Shown piece after piece: positions 45,682 to 57,830 of a DNA stretch of 64,000 nt. The stretch covers positions 2,010,825 to 2,074,824 of the forward strand of contig FN649730.1 in assembly GCA_000310025.1 (NCBI GenBank), in the 5' to 3' direction. The notes below the pieces were generated by a model. It was not told the origin of the DNA and ran no database searches. It was given only the letters and a program-made list of their open reading frames with translations. This stretch comes from Ectocarpus siliculosus (lineage: Eukaryota; Sar; Phaeophyceae; Ectocarpales; Ectocarpaceae). The stretch's first letter is position 1, and the number at the start of each line of letters is the position of its first letter. The translations under genes were made by a program, and so were the position numbers.

Positions 45682-48511
45682 CTACATGCCCATCTCGACG
45701 CCGGCATCCCCCTCCTCCTCATTATAATCGGCGTAGCCGGTTATCCCTTCGACGTCCGAGCTCAAGCTGCGAAACAGGAGCGACGCGTCGGGGAATCGTG
45801 AGGCGCCCCGTCCGGGTTCGGAAAAAAACGTCGGTGTCGGGGCCGCTGGCGCAGACGACCCTTAGGCGGTCGGGTGTGTCGGTGATACCACCCTGGACCC
45901 GGGGTTGGACGCCACCGGCGAGGCGGTTAGGACCATCGCTGGGGTCAGAGGTTGGATATGCATCGCGGAGTGCCTTGACGGATCGTCGGGTAAGCCCTGC
46001 GCCTGCAGGTTGATCGCGCGGAGCAGCTCGTCCCTGCGCGGTGTATGGGCGGTAAAACGGCCGATGTCAGCTCTATGATCTCTTGTGTCTGGTACAAGCA
46101 AGATAAGGAGTGGTGGTATGAACGGTGGCATGCTGCTTTTTCCTTGAACGCACCTTGCACGAAACATCTCATGTCCAGGATATGTGCACGAGGACCGATG
46201 CAAGACACCCTGACATGCGCATGTGGTTCGGCAGGCCACGGCTACAAAATCGCAACCATCCTGCTACCGACAATGTTTCACCTCGCCAGGGACAATACCT
46301 GTTGTAGATATCCATCTCGTATTTTGGGCACAAGAAGAGGGTCAGCGCAATGCCGATGAAGCTCAGGCCCATCACCAAAGCGAAGGCCACCATCCCACTG
46401 GTGTTCATCTCGACCCCGACAATGATGTGCTCCTTGTCCCTCAAGGAAGGGATTCTGTGGGACACGGGGTCCTCGCCGAACGGCGTTGCCATTTCTTCGC
46501 CATAGGTATCAGAAAAATCCACTGTATCATAAGGGCCCTTATTGTACGCTCGGAGGAGGCCGAAACAAGCGCCGCCGCCGCCGCCGCCGCCGCCAACCAC
46601 GCGGCCGCCAGCCACGCCGTTTACGATGCCGGTGACCACTGCCTCGGCAAGCCGTACAGTGGACGCGATGTGGAAGGCATAGGCGATCTCGATGGAGGAG
46701 TTGCCGGCAGCGATAATGGAATCGCCGGTCGCGTACCAGACGGAGTAGAGGAAGCTAGGTTCGCTGCTGGTCTCCTCTACGATTACGTGTGTGTCTCCCG
46801 TGTCGCCCTCGGTGAGATGATCGACGGCTTGCTCTTGCCAATGACGTCAATACGCGCAGGCCCTTGGTCACACTCCAGAACGGTGCCCCATTCTTCGATG
46901 TCGTCGGTTGCGTTCTTGAGGGTAACTGGAACGAAATCGTTGGTGAGGTTTGCCCCCTTGCCTCCCGAAGAGCATGTGATGCCTTCTACCATCACAGTGT
47001 CGCTCTTCCCGTAGACCAGATCCGGCTTGTCATCCGGCGACCAATTGCTATGCTGCTTGCCATTCGGCGGCCAACTGGCGACAGTGATGTCGCCGTCGAT
47101 GTACCTGTCCTGTGGCTCGCTCCACACGTAGTTCTTGTATTCTTCCACGTAGTACCTCGACTTGCCTTTCGTCGCAAAGACATTGGGTAGGTTCCACCAG
47201 TCCTCTTCGTACTCTGGGAGTTCGGTTAGGCTCAAAACCTGTAACACAAGCAAAATGGCACAAGTCCACAAGAGAAAACGGTAGGGTGCGATTGCGAGAA
47301 CTTGGGGAACGAGGCGACCTGCTGATGGGTGCTTCTCAACCTTCACCTTGTGGGCGTCACACGCTTCACCGATGCCTTGCCCTATCGAGTACGATCATGG
47401 CCACACTGGTGGCGAGAGGTCAGGTTTGGGTAGGTTGGGCACCGATGACGACCTGGGGGGTGGAGGTTGCACTTTGAAAAGGGGCCAAGTATTACCGCAT
47501 CTCGGAGGGAATGGCGCTATTTCAACTGACACCGTGGGCTTAGGGCATAGACAAACAATGTGTCCAGGGTCAATCCCGGTGGCCCACCCTCCCCACTGAA
47601 CCCTTGGCATGTTGCGATCGATTCGCAACCAGCACCTCTGACCATCAACACACGGTTGGTTACGTTGCGGTGCTGTTGGTGTGTTGATTGTTCATAGCAG
47701 TCCCGTCTGCAGTCCACTGGGAACCGAATGTCCTCGTCGCCCCCAAAAACTTTTTGGCTTTGAAGCCAAATATACCTGTCACCCTCGCACGATAGAGACG
47801 GTATTGCGTAAGATTCCTGAACAGCGGATCAAGGACACCACATCTCCAACGTATTATCTTCCTCTGAGCGGACCACTTGATGGATGTATTGGATTTGGTG
47901 AGGCCTCCTGCGGCGGTCGGTGGTCCCGTCCAACATTATATTTCGATTATTCTTGTGACCATCGGCCAAGGACTGCATTGAACTGAGACTCACCCAAATC
48001 TTATCACGTAAGACTATATGTATTTTTCGGCATGCACGCCGATCAAGCCGCAACGTGAAAATACCAAGGACACGACATCACATATATCCTGAAAACACTC
48101 ACGTGCCAGGAGGTCTGGGTAGAATTGCTTGCAGACCACTTGAAAATCGGAGGCGGCAGGGTTTGACTGTATGCTGGGTTCGACACGGGAAACACATCGA
48201 TCGACAGCTCCAGAATCCACGACGCCAGCGAGAATAGCAGGAGCAGCAGAGACACGACGCGAGCGGTGTCCCTCCTACCACAATCCCCAAACAGTTCCAT
48301 CCACGTGGGATAGTTGGTAACTTCGACCGTCTCTCCCTCCTCGATGCGTCGCCACGCGGTAGGCGCGCACCCTGAGGTATGCGTACTCTGTGGCCGGGTG
48401 CACGCCGTAGGCAAGGAAGATGTAGGCGAGGCCAATGATAAGAGTGGTGTTCATTTCCCCCGTCGGGAGGTCCCATTTCCAAGAGCCCAGAAAGTTGGAT
48501 GCGGAGCCCAT
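45682..48511 (-). pseudogene. Membrane-protein paralogue B, frame-broken
   Basis: A minus-strand homologue of the gene at 37.2-40.5 kb. Exon 1 (48511-48103) has LIIGLAYIFLAYGVHPATEY and a second helix (VVSLLLLLFSLASWILELSI). Exon 2 (47238-46299) has the luminal region, SIEIAYAFHIASTVRLAEAV and the third helix. Exon 3 starts at 46033 with DELLRAINLQAQG, matching DELIRAVSLQGHG in paralogue A. A short last exon 45766-45682 (acidic, ending DAGVEMGM-stop) is possible. Exon 1 lacks two bases near 48355-48362, and exon 2 lacks one base near 46813-46818, relative to paralogue A. With these restored the exon phases equal those of A. Protein similarity outside the helices is moderate, so the duplication is not recent. 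Two independent indels suggest a pseudogene, but low-quality assembly cannot be excluded. Confidence 0.75.
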
Positions 48512-50857
48512 GCTGCTACCGTGTCAGGGAGAGCAACAATGACAATCAGCCAGATTTTCGCTCGCTCTCCTCGGGGAATTCACCGCAAATCGTCCACCAA
48601 TGCGGTAGAAACTTCCCAGGTCCTTCACCCTCCGCAATTCTTAGTTTCTGGCCGAACGTGCACGGTACGAAAAACGTGCTTGGAAGAACGAGCCCAGCTC
48701 CTCGGTATGTAGGGAGTTTCGCGGGGAGGAGAATGGTGGACGCTTTCGTGGACCCGTCACTCTGCCTGCATTGTGAAGGAAGCAAATGGAAGAAAGTCGC
48801 GGAAGGACACGAGTGGTGAAGCGTTTGAAATTCGATCAGGTGACTAACCGCACATGGGCGAGTGAAGGCACCTTGTTTAGTTTAGATCATTGCTAAATGC
48901 TCTTCTGCCTGAGCAAGGGGGGAGTGCAGAAACCTTTGGGGTGCAAAGAATCCTCCCCTATGAACAACGTCCGTGCGAACCAGTCAACACGCGACAACAG
49001 GCTGAAAGGTGGGTAGGAGGGAAACCGCGTGAGGAAGTGAATGAGGATGGTAGAACTATGGCATTGCTCACTGTAGTGAATGAACGGCGGACGGTGGATA
49101 CTGTCGAGCTGCACTATGGTGTCAACAGCAACCATCTGGCGGTGACGTTCGGTCCTCGGCGGTAGTTTCGCAATACTGGTTGCCCGTACAGGTACCAAGT
49201 CTTGCACAAAACCTCATCATTCACACAGCTTGGAACCGGGAAAGCGCGGCCTTTGACAATCGACCCGCGACGCTTGCCCGCTAGGTCGCCCGTGGTTTCC
49301 TTTCGCGACGCGAAAGCGCCGGAGAGAGCTATATTGAAGGATGGAGCCCTGGTTAATTGGTATATATAGCGTGGGAGATTGAAGTTGAAAACAGGTCCCT
49401 CAGCACGCTGTGCCGGCAAGCCCACGTATCGGCGTGCTTCCTCTCAGTACAGTTTTCTCCCCAGAGCACAATGCCGGTGTAATCCAAAATTCTCGAGAAC
49501 ACCCCCGGGCAGACAAAAAGGTGGGTTTTCTCTCCCCTGACTCTGGGGCTCCCCTGCGATGTTTTCTTCCGCTACTTCCGTCACCGGACAAGGCATTCAT
49601 GGAGAACGCTTTATCCCGGCCAATCGTGTTGCTACAGATACTTACAGCTGCTGGTGCACTTCATGCTCCTAGATATGCCGTTAACTCTCAACGCCTGCGT
49701 TGTTTCTCGGGTCTGTATTTTTCTTTTCCACAGGTAGCTTGTGATAACGGTACGGGTCCGCGCCAGGTGAATCGTGTGTACGTTAGGATTGTACCGGGCA
49801 GAAGAGACCGGAACGAATGGAAAACGATGAATGAACGCAAGAGTCACACTGATTGCCCATGAGACATCCGTGGGACGCGCGTGGGGCGCGTAACCCTAAC
49901 CCGAAGGTTGAGAAAGCACTGGCGGCCCCAAGCGTCCTACTGTCCATGAGCCGCTCGCGCTGAACGTCTCACGAGCCGTCCCTCGCTCGCGTGCCATGGG
50001 TGTGTCCCATGGCACAAAGAAGGAGATACAAACGAAACGTACATTCTCTCTCTCTATTGCTTGGTTTTTTCCGGTTGTGCCCTGCATGCTCCACGCGAAG
50101 GTCGAGGAGGAGACCTTATGGCTTTTCCGAAACGAACGTTGGTAGGACGAGATACTGTAGATAGCAAAGTCCGACATACGCTCTGCTTTGCTGAAAACCA
50201 AAACGGAACCAAAAACAAGGCCACTCAATTATTTTTCGCACCCCTGAGCAATCGCTCCACGACGTGTCTGCGTGGGTGCGTTCAGTCACATAATACGGAA
50301 GGGGGACATCCCAAGGTAAAACAGGCGCCCATGGATGGCGAGTCAGAGGAGATCATCAAGGCGTATAATCTACGGAACAACCTCGTTTTCCTTGTTAGCA
50401 TGCACCGTCGTGCCATCCTCTGATCCGTGCGACGCGGCTACACCCGTCAATGCGATAGCTTCGAGGGCAGGAGGAGCCGTTGACCGGGCGGAGTGACGGG
50501 GGGTACATCGAGGAGAGGTAGAGGGAGACGACTCGTGATGTATCGGTTGTCAGGAATAAAACTCACGTTCCTTGGACATAGCCAGCCGCGATCTCTCCCA
50601 TCCCCAAGCGAAATGCGAATTAAATTTAGACAATCATTGGCTATTCTACCTCACCCTCTTGTATGTATAGGCATGTCGCATATGCATACATAAACGAAGG
50701 TATGGTTTAGTCCATGTCGGAGATGTGCTTGAAAGCTTGAATGTTTTGTGATACACGCACTCTACATGGAATCGTACGAACGCTGAACGAAAAATTGTTT
50801 TTACGATACACTACGACTCAATATAAGAAGGTAGACCTTTCTCGAATATTTCAAATT

Positions 50858-51008
50858 GGCCGTTGCAGTCAGGTGCAGCAGCCGCGGCGGCCGTGGAAAC
50901 GCCGATAGGTGACTGACTCAAAATAGCAAGGAGTGCACCTACTCGATTTACAAACCGGCCGGTGCAGTCAGGTGCAGCAGCACAGCGGCGGTGGATACAA
51001 CCATAGGT
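50858..51008. repeat. Direct repeat, two units about 99 bp apart
   Basis: GTTGCAGTCAGGTGCAGCAG (50862-50881) recurs as GGTGCAGTCAGGTGCAGCAG (50961-50980). Each is followed by a GGCGGCCGTGGA-like block and by GATAGG or CATAGG. Confidence 0.8.
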
Positions 51009-51200
51009 ATTGAGACCGCCAGAAGCTGGCTCTTGTCTCCACAGACAGTAGTCTACCAGGCAATGTCAGAGAGAAATAGCAATCCTGGTACGGTGGCTGT
51101 TGGCATCGAGCCGCATGAAGCAGAAGAGAACAAAAACGGCGGCACGTACAGCTGCCATCCGAGGGCGCGCGCAGCAATCGAATGTTGCATACGAATATTG

Positions 51201-51236
51201 CTCTCTACAGCGCTCTCTACAGCGCTCTCTACAACA
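51201..51236. repeat. 12-bp minisatellite, three units
   Basis: CTCTCTACAGCG repeated three times, the last unit ending ACA instead of GCG. Confidence 0.9.
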
Positions 51237-53449
51237 GCAGTAGCATGCCTCCCGTGGTACACAACTCTCTACTACACAGTACAATATTTTTTTCTCTCAT
51301 GTCTTTTCGTTTCCTGCAACAACATACTTGAACAACAACCGCTCACGCGCATGCATCCATACGGCGCAGGTCAACGATTGCAAGCCTGACTTGTGTTCGG
51401 CACCGTCAGTCCAGCATCTTGCCCCCCCCCCCCGCGCGACCATCCTGCCTCCTCACCTGCTGCCGTCTTGGATGGGTGCGGTTGTGGCCCGTTTTTTCTC
51501 TGTTGCCGAAAGTTCGCCGCAGGTAGCGCCGCCCGCCCGAGTACGGCAGACACCACAATAAAAATACTCCGGAGTACCGTACAATTTTGGCCGGCAAGCT
51601 TGGGGAACGTTCTTCATAATGGTTGATTGTTGTTCTGTGTGGGTCTTCAGATCTGTTCCGGGTTCCGTGGTGGTGTGGTGGTGTCGCTGTCTCATTTCGG
51701 TTGGAGCATGCATGTGGTATTAGACAGGCATACAAAACCAACTTTGAAGAACACTGCTGTTGGCGGGTCGTATGCAGTCCCGTTTTAAGTATTTTGCCCT
51801 GCCCAGAGGCAACTACATACGCATAGGTCCAATGATTCGCCATGTATAGTTCATGTACACTCAGTGGAATGATCCCCCACGGTGGGGAGATGCGGGTATC
51901 GTGTAGGTGGAGGTTGTTTGAAACCAAAATGCATGATGGGGTTGTACTCGAAAAACACCGCAGGGAGGTGTGATTCTCCAACCCTGTTTACGCAGACGTT
52001 CTACTGCAGGCAACGGCCGCAGATACGGGGTGAGGTAAATTAGGAGCGGTGTTGGACAGACTGTAAATGCTCGGCAGAATCTCTGGATAAGATGGGAATA
52101 GAACAGAAGCGAAGATTGAAGAGTGAGAGGTGTGCGAGGGCACGCCCTCGCATCCCTCTCGGATACAAGTCACGGTCAACTATCCGGGGAAGCCTCGTGG
52201 CTCGGGGCGTTGACGACATCGGCATCGCTCCGAGAGACAATCTTCCGGGGAGAACGTGGGGAACGTTCCCGAAGGTTATATGGTAGGATTTACATGATCG
52301 TGAAACAAGTGTATGTAGGCATGTTCCACAGACCTGAGCGAAACGAAGTTTCGCGTGAAGCTTGTCACAGGATCGAAATCCAGGACCTACTCTGTAGGTA
52401 AAAAAAAAGTCTACTACAAATACTGCTGTGTGGTTAGGTCTGTCTCGCAGATACTAAAGTAAACAAATGTTTGAAGTGCAAGGATATCATCCCGAGTCGC
52501 CCAAGGGTGGTTTTCGCTCGTTTTCGCACACACATCCACGTGCTTGCGAAGGTCGTGAGTCAAACCTTGTCTGGGAAAAAAAAAGGTAAGCATCTCGTCG
52601 TCATCGTCGACAGCCAACACAAGGAGCAACAAAATTGAAAGCTTCTGCCCTCGACAACATCCCTGGGTCGGGTGATGTTTACCGCGTTTTCGCCCCAAAT
52701 GATTTACGCTGACAATCGGGGACCCTGTCAGACTCTGTGCCAGCATCCAACAAGAAATGTCCGGGGTTGTGTTTACGCACAGGTTGCTCCACGATAACTC
52801 CGTTACACGCTGAAAGGTTTGCTTTCCGGGCGCGGCGCGCGGATGGTTTCTCTCGATTACTGCAGGTGACTCTCTCCAAAGCAGACCTCGCATCCGTATC
52901 TACAGTAGTACATATCGATATTTTTATGTTTGCGCCCGTGCCACGCCAAGTAATTTCTTGTAGTAGTCCCTGGGTGCGAGAACGTCTGTCTAGAGGAGTT
53001 TGCACCAGCACCTCATTGCCCAGAAAATTGGTGAATGAGTGCAAGGTGGCTCACCCTCCCCCCTTGTTTGGAGACGGTATCGTCGTCGCCGATCAGGGTG
53101 CTCGCTACTTGCTGGGAGGTGTAGATGTCAGTGAAACTGCTCACGTTCACAATTCTTGCGTCGGGGAAACCGGTCCGTGCAAACGGCAGAAACATGCGGT
53201 ACAGCCGTGCCATCGTTCTACCATCCTCCTTATACCCTTCTCTCATACATCGTGCTTTGTCTCCAACGCGTGCATACGGAATACTACCGACGTTCTACGG
53301 TACGGAAAACACCCATACTTTTCTACGGAAACACCCATATTTTCGTTATCCGCTTCGTATCCCATTCATTAGTCGGTGAACCCATTACCAAGGTACCCAG
53401 TGCTGGTTCTGCTCGCCTATTGTACACATTTTCCGTGGTTGTTGGCAAC

Positions 53450-54125
53450 GATGAACAATGGAGGGCGTTCTTTACGACCCTGAAAATATACGGAAAACAT
53501 ACCCCCCCCCCCCCCAACGAAGACCGCCTGGACATGAAAAATCGACTGCAAACCTCTCGGAAAAACTTTATGGACAGCATAAAAGTATCACCACCTTGTA
53601 TGATACGGAAATACCCCCCCCCCCCCGCATATACGGGAAGTTGAAAGAAGGGATAGGGATGAAGACGTACTTGGACGACCCCATGGACTACGCGAAAAAC
53701 TGAAATTACAATTTCGAGTAGGCGATCTGGACTTGCCAGAACGGAGGAAGAGGTATACCAGCCGTAGGAGAGAGGAAGAGGAGGATAGACACACATGTCC
53801 ATGTGGCAAATCGGAGGAGAGTAGACCCCACATAGTTGGGGAGTGTGAGTTGTACAGGAAAGAAAGAGAGGATCTCGAGGAGGAAATGAGACAGAGAGGG
53901 TGTGACATGGACAAGTTTGGTAAATTAGACAACAGCGAAAAAACGATGGCGATAGTTGGGGATAGATGGTGGGCACAAGAGACCCTAGAGGACGGGGATA
54001 AGATGTGCAAGAAATTTTTATGGAGTTTGTGGCAGAAACGTAAAGAGCTCCCAAATGTTGGTGGTGTCTCTAGTAGGGGTAGGAACGGTGCTCCGTCTCG
54101 AAAGGGACGCGTGGTCAATGTACGC
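53450..54125 (+). mobile_element. 3' end of a second LINE family (C-terminal zinc-motif region), truncated by the gap
   Basis: The frame 53733-54125 begins RKRYTSRRREEEEDRH, then CPCG, a spacer, HIVGEC and ELYRKERE. This is the Cys/His motif that follows reverse transcriptase in many LINE proteins. KTMAIVGDRWWAQ, a KKFLWSLWQKRKELPNVGGV block and SRGRNGAPSRKG follow. In another frame, 53640-53700 gives GMKTYLDDPMDYAKN, so a frame change precedes the zinc region. Two poly-C tracts (53502-53515 and 53614-53626) interrupt the upstream part. The sequence is unlike the LINE at 7.4 kb. Confidence 0.65.
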
Positions 54126-54225
54126 NNNNNNNNNNNNNNNNNNNNNNNNNNNNNNNNNNNNNNNNNNNNNNNNNNNNNNNNNNNNNNNNNNNNNNNNNNN
54201 NNNNNNNNNNNNNNNNNNNNNNNNN
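54126..54225. other. Assembly gap
   Basis: Exactly 100 N, the conventional placeholder for a gap of unknown size. Confidence 0.99.
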
Positions 54226-54660
54226 CGTAACCTATACAGCACTGTAAACTAGCAACCGTGGTGCAGGACTGAGGCTAGAAAATTAAAATATAATCAATAC
54301 AATACTCGTGTCGCTGTTAGTAGCACTGAGGGAAGTCTCACTCAATGATCAAAATCAAAGTTTTTTTATACATTGCCCTCTCTAGGCTGTTCTCCGACTA
54401 TATAGTCGTGCTACTCTTCGACTCGGGCTTGCCATCCACCTCTAGCATCTCGAAGGCGTCAAAATCCAGATGGGCGCTTTTTCTCCGATACGGAACCGTT
54501 TGTATCCAACTGTTTGACGGAAACCACTTGAAATAAAAAAAACAGACAAGTACCGGAGGGCGGTAAAACGCTGTGGCCTGCAGACTGACTGAGACATCCC
54601 CCACAAAGGCGGGCTGTCCCTATCCTCCATCCACCATTTGGGAGAATAAATAGTGTGTGA
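54226..54660. other. Short stretch between gap and LTR element; one weak minus-strand exon candidate
   Basis: On the minus strand a good acceptor (TGTCTGTTTTTTTTATTTCAAG) lies near 54533. It is followed by a frame WFPSNSWIQTVPYRRKSAHL that ends with a stop near 54401. No partner or family was found. Confidence 0.3.
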
Positions 54661-54958
54661 TGTTAGTGCACTGCCGCCCTCAGCGGTCTGTGGTGTTGAG
54701 ACTGGGGACTATGTTACCCCAGGAACAGCTGATAAAAAAGGACCATGTATCGTATATATTCGTCACGCAAGCCCCTCAGGCAAGCTGGTATTCGACACGC
54801 AAGCCCCTCAGGCAAGTGCCGGGAGCACACCGCTGTGTGCTCCCGGGGGCCCCGCACTTGGACCACAACCGCATACATACCCTCACACCCATACTTCCCA
54901 TACGCGTATCCCCCACAGAGGATGCACAGATCGGACTCATATCCAAGTACCACAAACA
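54661..54958 (-). repeat. LTR (3' LTR in element sense)
   Basis: 298 bp with a single C/T difference from the other LTR (C at the position 57 equivalent here). It contains a 21-bp word repeated at 54764-54784 and 54796-54816, and a hairpin CCGGGAGCACA / TGTGCTCCCGG at about 54819-54847. Confidence 0.97.
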
Positions 54959-55614
54959 GCCCCCCTACTTGATACGATGTACGATCTTGCAACCAAGGCG
55001 AAAACGCAATCAGCAAACATAGAAAAACACCCCTTGGGAAAACTTATTCAACAAAACTGGCTACGCATCCAACACAACAAAGCGTCTCCATCAGTTTATT
55101 CACGAATCCAAAGCGTTCGTCTCTGGAAATAATCTCAAACCGTTGACACAAAAGAATCATCCTCAGAAAAGTATCCAACAATTATTTGTGCTACATCAGA
55201 AAGGCGTCGGAACGAAAACGGACATTTCTGGAAAAAACAACTTCCAAAAAGAGTTGGCACCAAATCCTCAAACAAAACAAAAACTCAACTTCTTGACCAA
55301 TCAAAACGAGAATTCGGAAAGCACAATGGCCCCAACCATTAATCGTCAAAACATGTCAAACCCATTCCTCCAATACCAAATCCTAAACAGCGCGCACCCG
55401 CTAATCAGTACCGTCGCTGTTGTCCAAGAAACGATGGAAAATATAAGCAAGCATCCACGCAAACAGCCCCCCTGCTGTCAGCTCCCAAAATTCACCCCGA
55501 GCTAATATCTCAATGTCAACAGTCCCCCCTGCTTTGCCGTTCACCTAAAACACAAATAGACAAGGCCAGAAAACGAACCAATTCGATTGCTGCTCACGCC
55601 CTCTAGAATCATGG

Positions 55615-56832
55615 TCATACATGACATCCCCCCCCATGATTTTCGATGCAAGACGCCGCCGCCACCGCTGCTGCGTCCGTCGAGGTGCCCGGGGCCATCG
55701 CGGCGACCGGGGACGACACGAAGTCGGTGCTGCTAGTGCGGTGGGTAGACGCGGCACTATCACCAACCCACCAGTCGGTACGCCCAGTCGCCGACAGCAA
55801 AGTGGAGAAAGGGGCCGGTGGATACGCTACAGGGTGACGGTGTTGGCAGAAAACGTGAAGAGCATTACGATCGGGGGGGGGACCTACCGGCTCTACGGTG
55901 CCGTACGAACCGGCATGACCACCCCCCCCTACTCCATCAACGCATTCACCCTCACCGCCACTGACCTGTATATCCACGCCGGAAGCATCCCCCCACGCGC
56001 GGCCCTCCTGCTGTTGCAGCTGCTGCTGCGGCTCCTGCTGCTGGGGCACACCACCATAGCCGCTGCCGCCGGAACCCTGCCATAGGTGCACACCTCCGCT
56101 GGAACCATCCTGATGTACCATGGCAAGGTGTTGCTGCGGAAGAGGCGCCGACACGGGCCAATGGTGCGCTATCGACCCGTCTACACAACTTGCCGAATAC
56201 CCCGGCTCCGCGCTGTTAAGATGGGAGTGCTGGGGGAAAGGCTGCTGCGAGAAAGGCTGGTAAGGTGGGTGCATTACGGCGTTGAGGTGGGGTACCTGAG
56301 ACGTGTTGGCCGCCGCGTGTTGGCGCGGCGGCTGCTGCAGATTGTTGGATGTGTTAAATTTGCAGTTGCGCGCCGTGTGGCCGGATTCACCACAAATAGA
56401 ACACCTACCATAAAATCGCGGAGGAGCCTGGCAGATGATGGCCGTGTGCCCGACATGACCGCAGCGACCACACATGGGCACGGCGCACATCGGTGATCCC
56501 GGGGGAATGGGGGACGCCTCCTGCGGCCACGCTGCGTTCCGCCCGGGGTCCCTGGGACCACCCGGAACGAATCCCATCGCCATTGCGGGAGTGAACTCCT
56601 GGGGCTGCTGCTGCTGAAACGACTGCTGCGGAAAATGCTGAGGGAATCTCCGTTGATACTGCTGCTGCGGCGCCTGCTGATGAAACGACTGTTGCGGCTG
56701 CTGCAGCTGCGGGCGATATCCCCCGTTGTACTCTCCCTGAGTTCCCCCTCCCCACCCCGGCTGCTGCTGTCCATCTCTACCCTGTTGTCTGCCTTGGGAA
56801 AACCCACCGGTCCTCCGCTGCGGACCACCACC

Positions 56833-56863
<31 letters not shown>

Positions 56864-57789
56864 CCGTTACCGTTGGGCCGTGAATTTCCGCCGAAACGGA
56901 GAGCGTGCGGATCGCTAGCCGGCGCGGCCGTCCGCTGCGCACGATCACCGAGATTTTTCTCAACGTGGTGGCTACGCACAAGAATCTCTAAGCTTCTGCG
57001 TGTGAGCGTGTGATCATGCATGAGCACGATCTTGACCTGTTCGTAGTCTGCCGAGAGGCTTCTACGTAAAGTCGCAAGGACCTCACTTTCCGGGATTTCA
57101 CAACCGTTGACAGCGCGAAGCGTATTCAGCACTTTGTTAAACCTCAGAAAGTAGTCTTGCGGGTCCTCTCCGAGCTGCATCTTCATGTTAGCGAGGGACA
57201 ACTTCAGGGCCTCCTTCTCAGAGCTACTCATCGGAAGACAAAACTCCTGGGCAGCCTCCCATGCCCCCGACACATTCCCTACAGCAAGAATCGTCGATTG
57301 GAATTTCGCCCCCTTCGTGGCTCGCCTCAAGTAATCGAAAGCACGCTCGTGATCACGCACACGCTTCTCACTGTGGAATCTTATGTTCTCGCTCCTGGAT
57401 GTGTGGATGAGCCAGATGCGTTGATCAGGACTCGCCGGGAGAGTGAGTGTGTGCCCAAGATCTTCGCCGGCGAGGAAGACCTCGAATATCGTCTTGAAGA
57501 GCGGGAAGTTGCCGTCGTACACTGGTGGCTTGCGGTCCCTGTACTGCTGTTGCACTGGACCATCTCGAACAGAAGTAGCCGCTCCCCCGGCTCCAAAGGT
57601 GTCCGCCACCCCGGCTGCTCCACCCCTATAATACCCCGACGCGTACCCAGCGCCATCCACCCTATCTCTCGTAGCGTCTCCCGCTGAACTGCGCTCCCTT
57701 TCCTCCTCAAGTTTCCTCCGTAACTCCGCACTCTCGGCTTCCGCTTTCTTCGTTCTTTCTTCCAACAACTCTCTCTCTCTTTCCGTCAT
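55615..57789 (-). CDS. Copia-type Gag with two zinc knuckles and a protease stub
   Basis: 724 residues in one uninterrupted frame. An N-terminal Glu/Arg-rich coiled-coil-like segment is followed by a Copia gag core (about 95-270; LSLANMKMQLGEDPQDYFLR, then VLATLRRSLSADYEQVKIVL). Next comes a Gly-tract and Gln/Pro-rich spacer, then two CX2CX4HX4C knuckles near 436-472 (CGRCGHVGHTAIIC and CSICGESGHTARNC). A second Gln/Gly-rich region follows, and at about 670 the protease start WWVGDSAAS, after which the frame ends. Gag assembles virus-like particles and packages element RNA. The D-S-A-A-S motif shows that a Gag-Pol polyprotein was once encoded and that the pol part was deleted. The intact frame, together with near-identical LTRs, fits a recent insertion and possibly an active non-autonomous family. 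Confidence 0.93.
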
Positions 57790-57830
57790 CGCTGTACCAA
57801 CACCTGGCCTAGCTAGGCTCCACGATATCG

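Larger units (their letters stand above)
48512..53430. other. No firm gene; minisatellites and simple repeats
   Basis: No exon could be supported with motifs. A minus-strand frame at 53013-53210 (MARLYRMFLPFARTGFPDAR) looks coding but has no recognisable family or partner. Repeats at 50858-51008 and 51201-51236 are listed separately, and a 12-C run lies at 51422-51433. Confidence 0.45.

Noticed and set aside
46223-47014. Plus-strand open frame of 263 codons
   Set aside because: Antisense to exon 2 of membrane-protein paralogue B, whose homology to paralogue A is on the minus strand.
53323-54054. Minus-strand open frame of 243 codons
   Set aside because: Antisense to the LINE zinc-motif region; composition is Ser/Pro/Leu-rich with no motif.
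55621-56085. Plus-strand open frame of 154 codons opposite the Copia gag
   Set aside because: It is the shadow of the gag ORF. The minus strand carries zinc knuckles and a gag core, while the plus-strand frame is low-complexity Leu/Ala sequence.
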